Source of the DNA: Cinnamomum chago
Lineage: Eukaryota; Streptophyta; Magnoliopsida; Laurales; Lauraceae
Direction: 5' to 3'
DNA: 64,000 bases
Assembly (NCBI GenBank): GCA_038049695.1
Contig: CP142456.1
Location: 17,884,501 to 17,948,500, forward strand
The translations under genes were made by a program, and so were the position numbers. Shown piece by piece: positions 23,248 to 34,719 of the stretch; the stretch's first letter is position 1, and each line of letters opens with the position of its first letter. Under the pieces are notes generated by a model. That model was not told the DNA's origin. It was given only the letters and a program-made list of their open reading frames with translations, and searched no databases.

Positions 23248-23252
23248 GTGAA

Positions 23253-24071
23253 TTCCCAGGAAATTCAAGAGAACAAAGCGGTGGCCCTGGAACTTCTTGG
23301 AAATGCACCTGAGCATAATAGGGAGCTGGTCCAATATTCAAAACTTTTTAGCTCTACTCATCGAGGACTTAATGCTCTTTAACCGAAGCTCTTTCTTAGA
23401 TTTCCAAACCTTGCATTTATTTAGAAGTAAAACTCCTCCAGTCTGGCGGACCTAGATTTTCATTTGATGGGTGCACAAAGAGACAATTTGCTTTTGGGAA
23501 TAAGCCTAGGATTTGCATGTGGGTTTTGGGGGCGAACGTAGGATTTTTATGTAAGATTTAGAAGCACCGCCAGAATTTTCATTATGGTTTTAAAAGCATA
23601 CCAAAGTTCAACGGGTGTAACTGCCCCCACATGGATGTACTTGTTCCGCTCCTGCCTTCAATATCATGATCATGTAGTGTTAAATTAATTAACTTTATCT
23701 GTGCATTCATATTTGCAATGAAATTGATTAATATATTAAAAAATCAGCCTAATAATTTAGGGTCCTTTCGTTTGTATGGAATTGAGTCCTTTAGGGATTA
23801 TGCACAAGGCACTTGCTATATAACTGGTTAAATTAAAGAAATGAAAGTGAAGATCCATCAAACAATTTCCCTCTTGGTGGAAAATTAATACCCGACCATC
23901 ACCTAGTAAATCAAGTCAGGGTCGAATCGACATTTTCACTTTATATCCTTCACAATTCACTATTTTAATATTTCTTGTTGGAATCCATTTTACCACGATT
24001 TCTTGCTTAAATTTGCTACTTTAATCTCAATGTAAACAAACTGGCTTGCCTAAAATCTTTGTTTTTTTCTC

Positions 24072-24106
<35 letters not shown>

Positions 24107-24541
24107 AAATGAATTTTGGGTGATCAAATATTTAGAAGACAAAAAGTATAAATGACTTGGATCAAACACAAGTGGGACTTAATTATATAATTTATCTCAC
24201 TCTGGTAGAAAATTTATTAAGGACATCAGCTTGTGATCATTCCTCCTTTGAACAATATGTATGCTTGCATCAACCTCTTCTTTAACACCAAGAAGAAAGA
24301 AAACTTAAAGAGAAAAAAAAGAGAGAGAAAAAAAAATCAAACAGGACTTCCATGAAAATGCCCTGGTCATTCCTGGCGGATGTAGGGCGACCTGCACCAA
24401 TAAATAAAGTGGTCCAGGTTCGGCAAAACAATGTGGTATGTCTCACTAACCCAGTTCCATACATATGTAGAATATGCCAAAACATTGCAGTACTTTATAA
24501 GGTATGTTAGAAACTCTAGTCACTCCATGAAGGGATTTATA
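23253..24541. other. Unassigned sequence with an (AT)n tract
   Basis: An (AT)16 tract lies at 24073-24104. No gene or transposon end was recognised apart from the CACTA start at 24542. Confidence 0.4.
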
Positions 24542-24589
24542 CACTACAACAACTTGCAGTTTTAGCTATGAATTTTGGTGACGCTTTTA

Positions 24590-25265
24590 TAAATCGTCGG
24601 TAAAAGTCAAACGTTTATACAAAAACGTCGATAAAAGTATGACTTTCACCGACGTTTTCAAGGAAAACGTCGGCAAAGTTCAATCTTGGTATACAGGAAA
24701 GTGAAAATGAGAGATTATTACCGACGAATTAGAAAACGTCGGTACAATGACTTTTAGCGACGTTTTATTTGTTTTACCGACGACAAAAAACGTCGGCAAA
24801 AGTCTTTTTATTTTTTATTTATTTTTCTATTTTCTTTTGCCGATGAAAAAAAACGTCGGTAAAAGTCTTTACATTATTTATTTATTTTTCTATTTTCTTT
24901 TGCCGACGGAAAAAAACGTCGGTAAAAGTCTTTACATTTTTTATTTATTTTTCTATTTTATTTTGCCGACGAAAAAAAAACATCAGTAAAAGTCTTTTCA
25001 TTTTCTATTTATTTTTATTTTTCATTTGCCGATGAAAAATAAAACGTCGGTAAAAGTAATTTATTTTTTATTTATGTTTTTTATGTTGCCGACGAAATTA
25101 AGGTTTTACCGACGAAAATTAGCGTCGATAAATGTTTTACCAACGTTTAGCATAAAACGTCGGTAAAAGTTGTTGATTTTTAACTTAGTTTTTATTAATA
25201 AAAGTTTATTAATTTTTACCAACGAAAATTTCTTTTTCGCGACGAAAAAAAAAAACATCGGTAAA
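24590..25265. repeat. Left subterminal array of CGACG/CGTCG hairpin units
   Basis: About ten units of the form 'TGCCGACGAAAAAAAACGTC' plus GGTAAAAGT, separated by T-rich linkers of about 30-40 bp (24790-25060 is very regular, period about 60-66 bp). Each unit is a short hairpin with an A-rich loop. The Tyr/Phe/Leu-rich frame 24747-24989 is a by-product of the repeats. Confidence 0.85.
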
Positions 25266-25269
25266 GATC

Positions 25270-27836
25270 CTATTTTCCCCTCTCCCACCTCCCACCTCCA
25301 AAAGCCCTCTTTTATCTCTGTCCCTCTCTCTCTCTCTCTCTCTGCTCTCTCACTCTCTCTCTCTACCCGAAACCGATCGTCGCTCGAGGAAGGGTCTCCC
25401 TCTCTTACGCCGCTGCCTCTGCTCGGACCCTCTCTGCCGTTGCTGCCTCTACATCTCTCCCCTCTCTGCAGGTAGAGTAACTTTCTCATCTCTTCTCTCT
25501 TCGTTTCTATCTGATATGGGTATTTGCAGCTTCTGTTTGGAATTTTCGTGGTTAATAGGTTGCATTTCTTATTGTTACTCTCTGTTTTTCTTTTCTTCAG
25601 TACTTTATTTTACTCTATTTCAATTATTTTTTTGATGGTGGGGTTCTACTAGTTATCTGCATTTGATTGTTTTGCTAGTCTTGGAGCAAAAACTTTTGTT
25701 TTGATGGTAGTGAGTTGATGGGCAGAGGGATGAATTGGATTAAGATGAAAGGCGGTATGCTTGGTTTGTGAGTTTGGAGGCTGGCATACACTTTAAATGG
25801 GTTGGTTTTGGAATGGTGTTTGATGAGTAAGTGGGTTCATGGGTGAGAGGAAAGAAGATGCAGTGAGGGTGATAGAGATGATGAAGTCAGTTGATTGGTG
25901 AAGATGATTAACAAATGATAATGATGGTTTTGGTTTGTGCTGGATTTTTTTTTCTTGATTGGATGGATAGAGAGTTGTTGATGTAGTGGTTACGTTGAGG
26001 TGGTGGGATGATGAGAATGAGTTTTGATTGGGTCTTTGATATTTCTTAAGAGAAATTAATGGGTGGGTCTCTGATATTCATCTTATAAGGATTCATGTCT
26101 GTTCTTATTCCTCTTATTATTACATCTTCTGAGGAGGAAATAACCGTTTTCTACAGGTAATATGAATCCTATTCTATCTTCTCATATCATTACATGTCAT
26201 GTTTATGAGTTTGTTGTTCGAGATTTCTAGATTTGTTTTGTGGGGTTGGTTTTTATTTTGAATTGGTTGATGCAAGACATGTGAATTTGAGCATGGGGCT
26301 CATTTTGGCCATTGATTTATGTGGGATTTGGGAAAGTTGATATCTTTTATCTGTTGGTTTGAATCATGTGCAAGTTATTTGGGTGATTATGGTGGATTCT
26401 GTAACTGGGTTTCTTCTCTTGTGGGGGTTTTGAATTGCAACTTAGAATGGATAATGTTGATGTTGGTATTTGGTAAGGTGGTGATTTTGAAGGATTGGAA
26501 TTGTATTTGGGATTTTCTGTGTTGGTTTGATGGTGGGAAGTTGAATCCATTTTCCTTGTTCTTCAACATGGATTGGGGAAAGTTTCACTGGAGATGCTTT
26601 CGGATGCGAAATACTTGGATCTAGTGAATTTGGGATGGGTTTTTGTGATGCAGGGGACCTCTGAATTGGTTTTTGACTGTGTTGGTGGTGCATTTTAGGT
26701 TGATATTTCGGTTTTTATTTTTCAGGATAATATTCTGTTTTGCTGGATAAGATGGGATTGAATTTAATGACTCTGAATCTTATCAATATCTAAGAGTGCT
26801 TAGTTGATCCATGCTTTTTTCTTCTTAATTTAGCATTATAAGAGACTAAACTGACACACCCACACAACTACACAATGCACCTGACCAATAAATCAACATG
26901 TGGGAATAGTTGATCCATAATTTATGTTTTTATGTTTCATAATAGTTGGTTTAAATTTAGAAAGGTATCAATCCATTTTTAGTTCCTTCTACTTTCATTA
27001 ATTTTTTAATGTTAATATGTGAATAACTGTATCTATGTGTACATATCGATCCTGATCATGGATTAATGAAAATGTGCAAAATCTCTATTTGCCTTTTCTC
27101 ATTCCATAATTAGTCTCGATTTGCCTTTTGGCATCATAAGGATTAATAGTTGCATTCTCCAAAGTCCTAGCTGCACACACTTTCCATATAAATAGTTTGC
27201 ATTCAAAACACTGGAAAGGGGCACGTTTTTTCATGTTTTTCGCTGGTGGCTAGTCTTATACTTTATGTAAACTCCATGTTAAATATGTCTCCAGAAGAGT
27301 TCCACTCCATATTTTTCAGAAAAGAGATTGGATCCTATGTACACATCACTGAGCCTTTTTTTTTTTTTTTTTATATATATATGTATAATAGATTAAAGGA
27401 CCCATGTTGCGGATTTGCTGGATTACAGCACTGAAATCAGCAATGATGTAGCCAAAGGAACCTCTTATTCACCCTTCAGGAAGGTCAAGAACTAGTTCCA
27501 GTATCAACCCTGTGAACCTATGATTTCTAGTGCTGATGCTATCATAACGCTTGAGAAATTGGTTGACAACTGTACATCAGAACATATTTTCTATATGCAC
27601 TGCTCGAAATTGCATTAGAACATATTTTCTATATTTATCAGGTATTTACATTTTTAAATTGTCATACTCCATCAAAATTTTAAGCTGGCAATATATTTTG
27701 CTCGATGTGGGTAGATGAATAACTATGGGGTATAGTGAATATGCAAATTTCCGATGTCTTAAATTCTGCACATGCAAGGGCAATATTGTAGGGACTCAAA
27801 GGGTTAATATGATGGTCCAACTTGCAGTCCTGTAAA
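25270..27836 (+). other. Possible captured 5' leader, first intron and unassigned interior of the CACTA element
   Basis: 25270-25470 is a CT-rich block (TCTCTCTC runs, then GC-rich 'CTCGAGGAAGGG' and 'GCCGCTGCCTCTGC') ending in 'CTCTGCAG/GTAGAGT', a good splice-donor context. T/G-rich intron-like sequence follows. This looks like a non-coding first exon of a plant gene, of unknown origin. A frame at 27246-27360 ('SLILYVNSMLNMSPEEFHSI...') looks coding-like, but I cannot identify it. Confidence 0.35.
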
Positions 27837-28315
27837 TGTAAGGAAATTATTTTAGGCCCATTACTTGGACCACAAGTCCTTTCCTTTCTATAAGTGTGGT
27901 CATTATAGGAATTCCATTTTCATAGGATACATATGCTATAATTACTCAAAACGGTTTCCTAATGAGATAGTTTCCTTAATATTCTCTACCTTGATGGACG
28001 GTTGAGATTAAGTCTAAAGTAAACCTAATTGGGAATTCGGTCCTCTCTCCACCTATAAATAAAGTCTTTCGTCCATCACAAAGGCTACACACAAAACCTC
28101 AACACATTAAGGTTTATAGGCAAGGAGAGAGAAACCGAAACCATTCACCCAGCCTCTTCTTCGACGGATCTCAACAACAGGGCCAGACAACAGGATCAGA
28201 AAGCTCTCTGCATCAGAATGTCTGGAGGTACTCTTCAACTTATTTAAGATTGAATCCTATATGTGATTATCATGCTGTTCTCGATCTTAGGGTTCATGTT
28301 AATAATGGTATAACA
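27837..28315 (+). repeat. 5' LTR of the copia element
   Basis: Starts TGTAAGGAAATT and ends AATGGTATAACA (TG...CA). It contains a TATA box (CTATAAATAAAG, 28053-28064). Near its 3' side at 28218 is an ATG followed by TCTGGAG/GTACTC, the proposed first coding exon and donor. Confidence 0.95.
28054..28061 (+). promoter_or_regulatory. TATA box of the copia 5' LTR
   Basis: 'TATAAATA' in the LTR. Transcription would start about 30 bp downstream, near 28085-28095, leaving a leader of about 130 nt before the ATG at 28218. The same box is in the 3' LTR. Confidence 0.7.
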
Positions 28316-28317
28316 TG

Positions 28318-28331
28318 TGGTATCAGAGCAT
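28318..28331 (+). other. Primer binding site of the copia element
   Basis: 'TGGTATCAGAGCATGG' begins two bases after the LTR. It is complementary to the 3' end of initiator-methionine tRNA, the usual primer of plant copia elements. Confidence 0.9.
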
Positions 28332-28597
28332 GGTTTTAGAACACATGATCATCCATTAATTAGGGTAATTTTTGCATCGCCATAATCGGCAAATATAGAT
28401 CCGTTTTTTATTTTTTACTCTGTTTTGCAAAATTTTACTGATCAAACTTTTATGGCCTGCATGAATGGTTTAGATTTATGTTATTCCGCAATTTCGATTT
28501 AACCACGACTGTATGATCGTGATTTATTTAAAGTTCTGATTTTTTTTTATTATTCTACATAAAAACCCTGCGTAAGTTAAAAAAAAAAAAAAAAAAA

Positions 28598-28725
28598 TCG
28601 AATCGGGGCTGCCGCCCCGAACCCCGCCTTTATGGTCCGGGCCAGCCCGCGTCAGGCAGTCTGACGACATGGGGCTTTCAGCCCCAAAGAGCCGTCGGAC
28701 AGCCCTCCGGGGCTCGGCCTCTTTA
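28598..28725 (+). other. GC-rich structured block in the copia leader
   Basis: Nested inverted repeats include GGGGCTGCCGCCCC (28604-28618), GTCAG-GCAGT-CTGAC (about 28650-28664), GGGGCTTTCAGCCCC (28671-28685) and a CCGTCGGAC stem. It is strikingly GC-rich against an AT-rich leader. Its position between PBS and gag suits a packaging or dimerisation signal. The function is inferred. Confidence 0.5.
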
Positions 28726-29144
28726 TCAGTACTTTTTATATATAGAATGATCTATCATGAATGCATGCAACATATAATGTTTATGTTCATATTAAGCTAA
28801 TTATGATCACCAAAGTTTTATGCTTAGGGTTAGGTCTCACCACAGTGACCCTAACAATTAAACACTGATATTTAGCCCTAATAGTACCATCATAATGTTT
28901 ACATTACATATTATTCAAGCGCATGAAACTTTCAATCGCCTACAGGCGGATTATATTCATACGTTTGAACAATAATTAAGGAGTGTTTGTTCATAATTAA
29001 GAGTAACATCACTCATTAGCACCACCTTGAATATGACGACCTTAGATGGTATAATGTGTAGAAATTATGGTGACTACCCACAGGAGCACGTAAATTTTAT
29101 GTCGTATATATTCTTATCTTATGCATGTGTTGTCTTAATTTTAA

Positions 29145-32100
29145 TTGGAGCCTTATTGTTGTTTCTCTATTACAGTTATTGTACCCACTAATCTAAATTC
29201 GCATGCTACCTCTGTCACTAAGCTCAATGGAACTAACTTCTCAGAATGGAAAGAACAAGTTGAGTTCACATTGGGGGTACTTGAACTGGATATGACTCTT
29301 CTTAAAGATAAGCCAGCTGCACTCATTGAAACAAGTACCCCTGAGGAAAAGGCACTCTTCAATGCTTGGGAGAGGTCTGACAGACTAAGCACTATGTTTT
29401 TGCGAATGACTATTGCCAACAACATCAAAACATCCCTTCCTAAAACTGAGAATGCTAAGGACTATATGAAGGCCATTGAAGATAGGTTTAAGACTGCAGA
29501 CAAATCCCTTGCTGGGACACTAATGGCAGATCTTACAACCATGAAGTTTGATGGCACTCGCTCAATGCACGAGCATGTCATTGAGATGACCAACCTTGCT
29601 GCTAAACTTAAGAATTTGGGATTATCAGTGGATGAGGCTTTTCTCGTCCAATTTATCCTAAATAGTTTACCTCCTCAGTACGGGCCTTTCCAAATTCACT
29701 ACAACACTATTACGGACAAGTGGACAGTGAATGAATTGGCTAACAAACTGGTTCAAGAGGAGGCCAGGCTGAATCAACAAGGTATTAAAGTAGCTCATCT
29801 CGTTCAAGGAGCTGGACATAAAGCTGGGAAAAAGAATAATTCAGGCCAGAAAAGGGCACCACCCAGACCTAATGAGGCTAGTCAGAACCCCAAGAAGAAA
29901 AAGAAGGAAGACATATGCAGATTTTGCAAGAAACCTGGACATTTTCAGGCAAACTGCACTAAACGTAAAGAATGGTTTGAAAAGAAAGGTAACCCTATGG
30001 GTTTCGTAAGTTATTTCGAATCGAATCTTACTTATGTTTCTTCTGATACTTGGTGGATTGACACTGGTGCTAATGTTCATGTTTCCAATTCAATGCAGGG
30101 ATTCCTTACGATCCAAACCATAAACCCAAGTGAGAACTTTCTTTTTATGGGGAACAAAGACAAAGCTCCAGTTGAAGCTATTGGCACTTTTCGTCTTGTT
30201 TTAGATAGCGGTTATCAGTTAGATTTATGTCGAACTCTTTATGTTCCGTCTATTTCTCGTAATTTGGTTTCTGTAAGTGCACTTGATAAAGTTGGTTATT
30301 CGTTTGAAGTAGGAAATGGTAATTTCAGTTTATTTAAAGATTCTAGTCGCATTGGTTCTGGAATATTGATTGACAAGCTATATAAGTTTCATCTTAATAA
30401 TCCACTTACTGAAACCCATCTTATCCTGCATTCTAAGGAAACAAAACGAAAGTCATCTAAAAATGACTCTTATTTCTTGTGGCATAAAAGACTGGGTCAC
30501 ATATCCAGTGAAAGAATAAAACAATTAGTAAAAGATGGTGTCCTTCTGGATCTAGATTTTACTAATATTACAGTATGTGTGGATTGTATTAAAGGCAAAA
30601 CAACAAAACACACAAAGAAAGGAGCCACAAGAAGTACCCAGCTTCTTGAAATAATTCATACAGACATTTGCGGACCTTTTGATGTTCCAACCTTTGGGGG
30701 AGAAAAGTACTTCATTACCTTTATTGATGATTACTCACGTTACTGTTACCTATACTTGTTGCATGACAAATCTCAGTCTGTGAATGCTGTACAAGTATTC
30801 ATTACTGAAGTTGAAAGGCAACTAGATAGAAAAGTGAAAATCATAAGGTCAGATAGAGGTGGTGAGTTTTATGGTAGGTATGATGAAACAGGACAACATC
30901 CTGGACCTTTTGCAAAACTCCTCCAAAAGCTTGGAATTGTTGCCCAATACACAACGCCTGGTTCTCCATGGCAGAATGGTGTAGCTGAAAGGCGAAATCG
31001 TACATACATGGAAATTGTTAGATCCATGATGAGTCATTCCAACTTACCTATATCCTTGTGGATGGATGCTCTACGCACAACTGTTTATATCTTGAATAGG
31101 GTTCCCAGTAAGGCAGTTCCAAAGACACCTTTTGAATTGTGGAAAGGGTGGAAACCTAGTTTAAGACATCTCCAAATTTGGGGTTGCCCAGCTGAGGCTA
31201 GAGTCTACAACCCACATGAAAAGAAATTGGACCTTAAAACGATCAGTGGTTACTTTATAGGTTACCCAGAAAAGTCCAAAGGATTTAGGTTTTACTGCCC
31301 TAACCATAGTACAAGAATTGTTGAAACCGGTAATGCTAGATTCTTTGAAAATGGTGAAATCAGTGGGAGTAATAAAACTCAAGATGTGATCATTCAGAAA
31401 ATCAGGGTACCTATCCCTTTACCCTCCATTCCGAAAGATGTTGGAAATCCTCCCGTTGTTGAACCCTTTAACAATGAGGAAAATCCAATAAATGATCAAC
31501 AACTCCATAATGAGATTGTCACCAATGAACATATGGATGAAGCACCAGAGGGACCAGCATTAAGAAGGTCTCAAAGACAAAGGAGATCAGCTATTTCCGA
31601 TGATTACATGCTTTACCAAGTAGAATCTGAAGAAGGGACAATTAAAGACCCGGTTTCTTATTCACAAGCCATTAAGGATGTTAATTCTAGTAAATGGATT
31701 GATGCCATGAAGGAAGAATTGAAATCTATGGATGAAAATCAAGTATGGGAAGTTGTTCAATTGCCTCCAGGACACAAACCAGTTGGTTGTAAATGGGTCT
31801 TCAAGACCAAACGTGACTGCAAAGGCAATATTGAACGACATAAAGCCAGACTTGTTGCCAAAGGTTTTAATCAGAAAGAAGGCATTGATTATACTGAGAC
31901 TTTCTCCCCTGTGTCCAGGAAGGATTCTCTTAGAATTATCATGGCATTAGTAGCTCACTATGACCTCGAGTTACATCAAATGGATGTGAAAACTGCCTTT
32001 CTTAATGGAGACTTGGAAGAAGAAGTCTACATGCGTCAACCTGAAGGCTTCATAATTGAAGGTCAGGAAGACATGGTCTGCAAACTTAAGAAATCAATAT

Positions 32101-33218
32101 ATGGGCTGAAGCAAGCTTCGAGGCAATGGTATCTAAAGTTTCATGAAATCATTACTGCCTTCGATTTCAAAGAAAACATAGTTGACCCTTGCATATATCT
32201 CAAGATCAGTGGGAGTAAGTTCATATTTTTGGTTCTGTATGTTGATGACATATTACTGGCTAGCAGCGACCTTGGTCTGTTACATGAGACAAAGGATTAT
32301 CTCTTTAAGAACTTTGAAATGAAAGATATGGGTGAGGCTACCTATGTGATAGGAATAGAAATATTCCGTGACAGGTCACTTGGTATTTTGGGATTGTCTC
32401 AGCAAGCATATATTGACAAAGTTCTAGAGAGATTTGGCATGATGACATGTTCTTCTAGTCCTGTTCCACTGCATAAAGGAGACAAGCTTGATCTTACGCA
32501 GTGTCCACAGAACGAATTGGAACGTAAAGAAATGGAAAAATATCCTTATGCTTCTCTTGTAGGAAGTTTGATGTATGCACAGGTCTGTACAAGACCTGAC
32601 ATTAGTCATGCTGTTGGCATGCTGGGTAGATTTCAAAGTAACCCAGGAATCGCTCATTGGAAAGCTGCAAAGAAAGTACTGCGATACCTCAAGGGAACAA
32701 GGAAGTATATGCTCACATACAGAAAATCAAGTCACCTACAGGTGACTGGTTATTCCGATTCAGATTTTGCTGGATGTCCTGACACCAGACTCTGCACTCT
32801 TGGCTATGTGTATCTCTTATGTGGAGGAGCAATATCATGGAAAAGCCAGAAATCAGAGTTGCTTTACACATCCACCATGATGGCTGAATATGTGGCATGT
32901 TATGAGGCTGCAATTCAAGGAACATGGTTGCGTAATTTTATCACTCAGTTTGGAGCCTTGAGTTTCATCTCTAAGCCATTAACTATTTACTGTGATAATG
33001 ATGCTGCAACCTTCTTCTCTAAGTATGACAGGATATCTAAGGGATCCAAACACATGGACCTTAAATATCTATCACTGAAGCAAGATGTTAGATTACAAAA
33101 ATTTGTCATTGAGTCTATACGTACAGATTTCATGGTCGCAGACATATTCACGAAAGGACTACCTCCAAAGACCTTTCAAGGACATACTGAAAACATGGGT
33201 CTTCAAGATAGTTCTTAA
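29145..33218 (+). CDS. Copia gag-pol polyprotein, uninterrupted
   Basis: A 1357-codon frame. Order: gag (UBN2-type, residues about 24-235), zinc knuckle [14 protein letters not shown] (about 257-270), aspartic protease with WWIDTGA (Asp about 306), GAG-pre-integrase and HHCC zinc site (LWHKRLGH at about 445; CVDC at about 477), integrase core with D, D and E at about 507, 569 and 614 ('TDICGPF', 'RSDRGGEF', 'QNGVAERRN'), reverse transcriptase with YVDD (about 1032-1035), and RNase H with 'YSDSDFAGC' (about 1202). All catalytic motifs are present and there is no stop or frameshift, so the element may be autonomous. The codon at 29145 is TTG right after a stop and is not a credible start. The true start is probably the LTR ATG at 28218 via splicing. 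The lineage within copia is not assigned. Confidence 0.95.
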   Translation: MEPYCCFSITVIVPTNLNSHATSVTKLNGTNFSEWKEQVEFTLGVLELDMTLLKDKPAALIETSTPEEKALFNAWERSDRLSTMFLRMTIANNIKTSLPKTENAKDYMKAIEDRFKTADKSLAGTLMADLTTMKFDGTRSMHEHVIEMTNLAAKLKNLGLSVDEAFLVQFILNSLPPQYGPFQIHYNTITDKWTVNELANKLVQEEARLNQQGIKVAHLVQGAGHKAGKKNNSGQKRAPPRPNEASQNPKKKKKEDICRFCKKPGHFQANCTKRKEWFEKKGNPMGFVSYFESNLTYVSSDTWWIDTGANVHVSNSMQGFLTIQTINPSENFLFMGNKDKAPVEAIGTFRLVLDSGYQLDLCRTLYVPSISRNLVSVSALDKVGYSFEVGNGNFSLFKDSSRIGSGILIDKLYKFHLNNPLTETHLILHSKETKRKSSKNDSYFLWHKRLGHISSERIKQLVKDGVLLDLDFTNITVCVDCIKGKTTKHTKKGATRSTQLLEIIHTDICGPFDVPTFGGEKYFITFIDDYSRYCYLYLLHDKSQSVNAVQVFITEVERQLDRKVKIIRSDRGGEFYGRYDETGQHPGPFAKLLQKLGIVAQYTTPGSPWQNGVAERRNRTYMEIVRSMMSHSNLPISLWMDALRTTVYILNRVPSKAVPKTPFELWKGWKPSLRHLQIWGCPAEARVYNPHEKKLDLKTISGYFIGYPEKSKGFRFYCPNHSTRIVETGNARFFENGEISGSNKTQDVIIQKIRVPIPLPSIPKDVGNPPVVEPFNNEENPINDQQLHNEIVTNEHMDEAPEGPALRRSQRQRRSAISDDYMLYQVESEEGTIKDPVSYSQAIKDVNSSKWIDAMKEELKSMDENQVWEVVQLPPGHKPVGCKWVFKTKRDCKGNIERHKARLVAKGFNQKEGIDYTETFSPVSRKDSLRIIMALVAHYDLELHQMDVKTAFLNGDLEEEVYMRQPEGFIIEGQEDMVCKLKKSIYGLKQASRQWYLKFHEIITAFDFKENIVDPCIYLKISGSKFIFLVLYVDDILLASSDLGLLHETKDYLFKNFEMKDMGEATYVIGIEIFRDRSLGILGLSQQAYIDKVLERFGMMTCSSSPVPLHKGDKLDLTQCPQNELERKEMEKYPYASLVGSLMYAQVCTRPDISHAVGMLGRFQSNPGIAHWKAAKKVLRYLKGTRKYMLTYRKSSHLQVTGYSDSDFAGCPDTRLCTLGYVYLLCGGAISWKSQKSELLYTSTMMAEYVACYEAAIQGTWLRNFITQFGALSFISKPLTIYCDNDAATFFSKYDRISKGSKHMDLKYLSLKQDVRLQKFVIESIRTDFMVADIFTKGLPPKTFQGHTENMGLQDSS

Positions 33219-33607
33219 TTATCATTTTCTGCGTTTTTATTTCTGTACTTGTATTTGACATTTATTGAGCTCTTAATGCAACTCTACATCTACTATTTCT
33301 GTTTTTCCATTGTGTACATAATTATGTTTGGATAAATGATAAACAGAAACAGTCTTTAAACAAAGACATTATGGGACCATTATGTAAATCTCATCTTATG
33401 GTCTAGTTATGACGGTTGTAAATGACGTGGTACATGGAAGCAAACATGTTGCAAAATAATATGTGCACGCCATGACTCCCATTAACAACCGAATTAGCCA
33501 AGACACTTATGATAACCGACTAAAACAGTGTTTAGCATATAATGCGCGCCTTATGATCCCTAAAAATGAAAACATTAATGGATCTTCCTATTGACCAAGT
33601 GGGAGAC

Positions 33608-34085
33608 TGTAAGGAAATTATTTTAGGCCCATTACTTGGACCACAAGTCCTTTCCTTTCTAGAAGTGTGGTCATTATAGGAATTCCGTTTTCATAGGATA
33701 CATATGCTATAATTACTCAAAACGGTTTCCTAATGAGATAGTTTCCTTAATATTCTCTACCTTGATGGACGGTTGAGATTAAGTTAAAGTAAACCTAATT
33801 GGGAATTCGGTCCTCTCTCCACCTATAAATAAAGCCTTTCGTCCATCACAAAGGCTACACACAAAACCTCAACACATTAAGGTTTATAGGCAAGGAGAGA
33901 GAAACCGAAACCATTCACCCAGCCTCTTCTTCGACGGATCTCAACAACAGGGCCAGACAACAGGATCAGAAAGCTCTCTGCATCAGAATGTCTGGAGGTA
34001 CTCTTCAACTTATTTAAGATTGAATCCTATATGTGATTATCATGCTGTTCTCGATCTTAGGGTTCATGTTAATAATGGTATAATA
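33608..34085 (+). repeat. 3' LTR of the copia element
   Basis: Direct copy of 27837-28315, starting TGTAAGG after polypurine tract 'AAGTGGGAGAC' and ending TATAATA (terminal CA changed to TA). It is followed by the GTAAA duplication. Confidence 0.95.
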
Positions 34086-34090
34086 GTAAA

Positions 34091-34714
34091 TACCCCAATT
34101 CGGAGAATATTAATCATTTATTCTTTTTTCTTTTCTTTATCATCAATTTTGTAATGTACGTTACTCCTTGAATGACAAGCCTACTTGTATTGGCATGACT
34201 GTCAATAATTTCTCTTCCTTTCCATTTACTTAACTTTTGACTTTGCATTTTTTAACTGAGATTGGTGACATCAGCTTCTTGTGGACCTTATTGTAGAGAA
34301 CATGGCAAAATGAGGGAGGGTGATGGTGACGGTAACAAGGTTGGGCATGTCACTGCCATATTTCAGTGTGTGCACCTATGACAGATCTAAGTCTAACCCA
34401 CTTATACCAAATGTAACTAACAAAAACCCATCATTGTAGCAATTCAAATTTTAGGAAAGACATAGGCCCATCTACATCGGGGCCTACATGTCCTTCTCCA
34501 CTCACTATATACTTTCACACCTCACCTCATCCCTTTCCTTTTTTATCTTTCATATGAAGTTGGTAGTTCCTAAAAATGGATAAATTGCTACATACAAACT
34601 ATCTATATCTCTTGAGTGGCTTTATTCAAGCAAAGGTAGGCCCCATAGGCCTCATATTTTTGTCAACATAAAAATCAATGGGATGAGGTTGACGAGGAAG
34701 ATGGGGAGTTCAAG
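34091..34714 (+). other. Interior of the CACTA-like element between the two copia insertions
   Basis: Intron-like sequence. The 18-bp 'AAGGTAGGCCCCATAGGC' at 34633-34650 recurs at 44689-44706 just before the NAP1 exon. 'AGTTCAAGGGGAG' at 34707-34719 is the left half of a duplicated NAP1-exon piece interrupted by the SIRE-type element. Confidence 0.55.
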
Positions 34715-34719
34715 GGGAG

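Larger units (their letters stand above)
28228..29175 (+). other. Proposed intron joining an LTR-encoded start codon to the copia gag frame
   Basis: The gag-pol frame opens right after a TAA at 29142-29144, and its first ATG lies about 49 codons in, inside the conserved gag domain, so no good start exists in the frame. The LTR holds ATG-TCT-GGA-G at 28218-28227 followed by GTACTC. At 29161-29175 there is 'GTTTCTCTATTACAG', a strong pyrimidine tract and acceptor. Joining G at 28227 to TT at 29176 restores a codon in exactly the gag frame. The 948-bp intron would contain the PBS and the structured leader. This is inference from sequence, with no transcript seen. Confidence 0.6.
27837..34085 (+). 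mobile_element. Young, structurally intact Ty1/copia retrotransposon
   Basis: It has two direct LTRs (479 and 478 bp), a PBS, one uninterrupted gag-pol frame, a polypurine tract (about 33597-33607) and a perfect 5-bp target duplication GTAAA (27832-27836 and 34086-34090). By eye the LTRs differ at four substitutions and one single-base deletion, under 1 percent, so insertion was recent. The domain order protease, integrase, RT, RNase H defines Ty1/copia. It lies in the interior of the CACTA-like element. The long leader between LTR and gag is discussed under the intron entry. Confidence 0.95.

Noticed and set aside
24747..24989. Tyr/Phe/Leu-rich repeat protein (and similar frames at 48373-48994)
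   Set aside because: By-product of the regular hairpin units and T-rich linkers; no start context or conserved residues.
24590..25265. CRISPR-like array
   Set aside because: Repeats are palindromic, spacers are near-identical T-rich linkers, and the context is plant nuclear DNA with CACTA ends.
29145..29147. Translation start of the copia polyprotein at this codon
   Set aside because: It is TTG directly after a stop codon; the next ATG is inside the conserved gag domain. A spliced start in the LTR explains the frame better.
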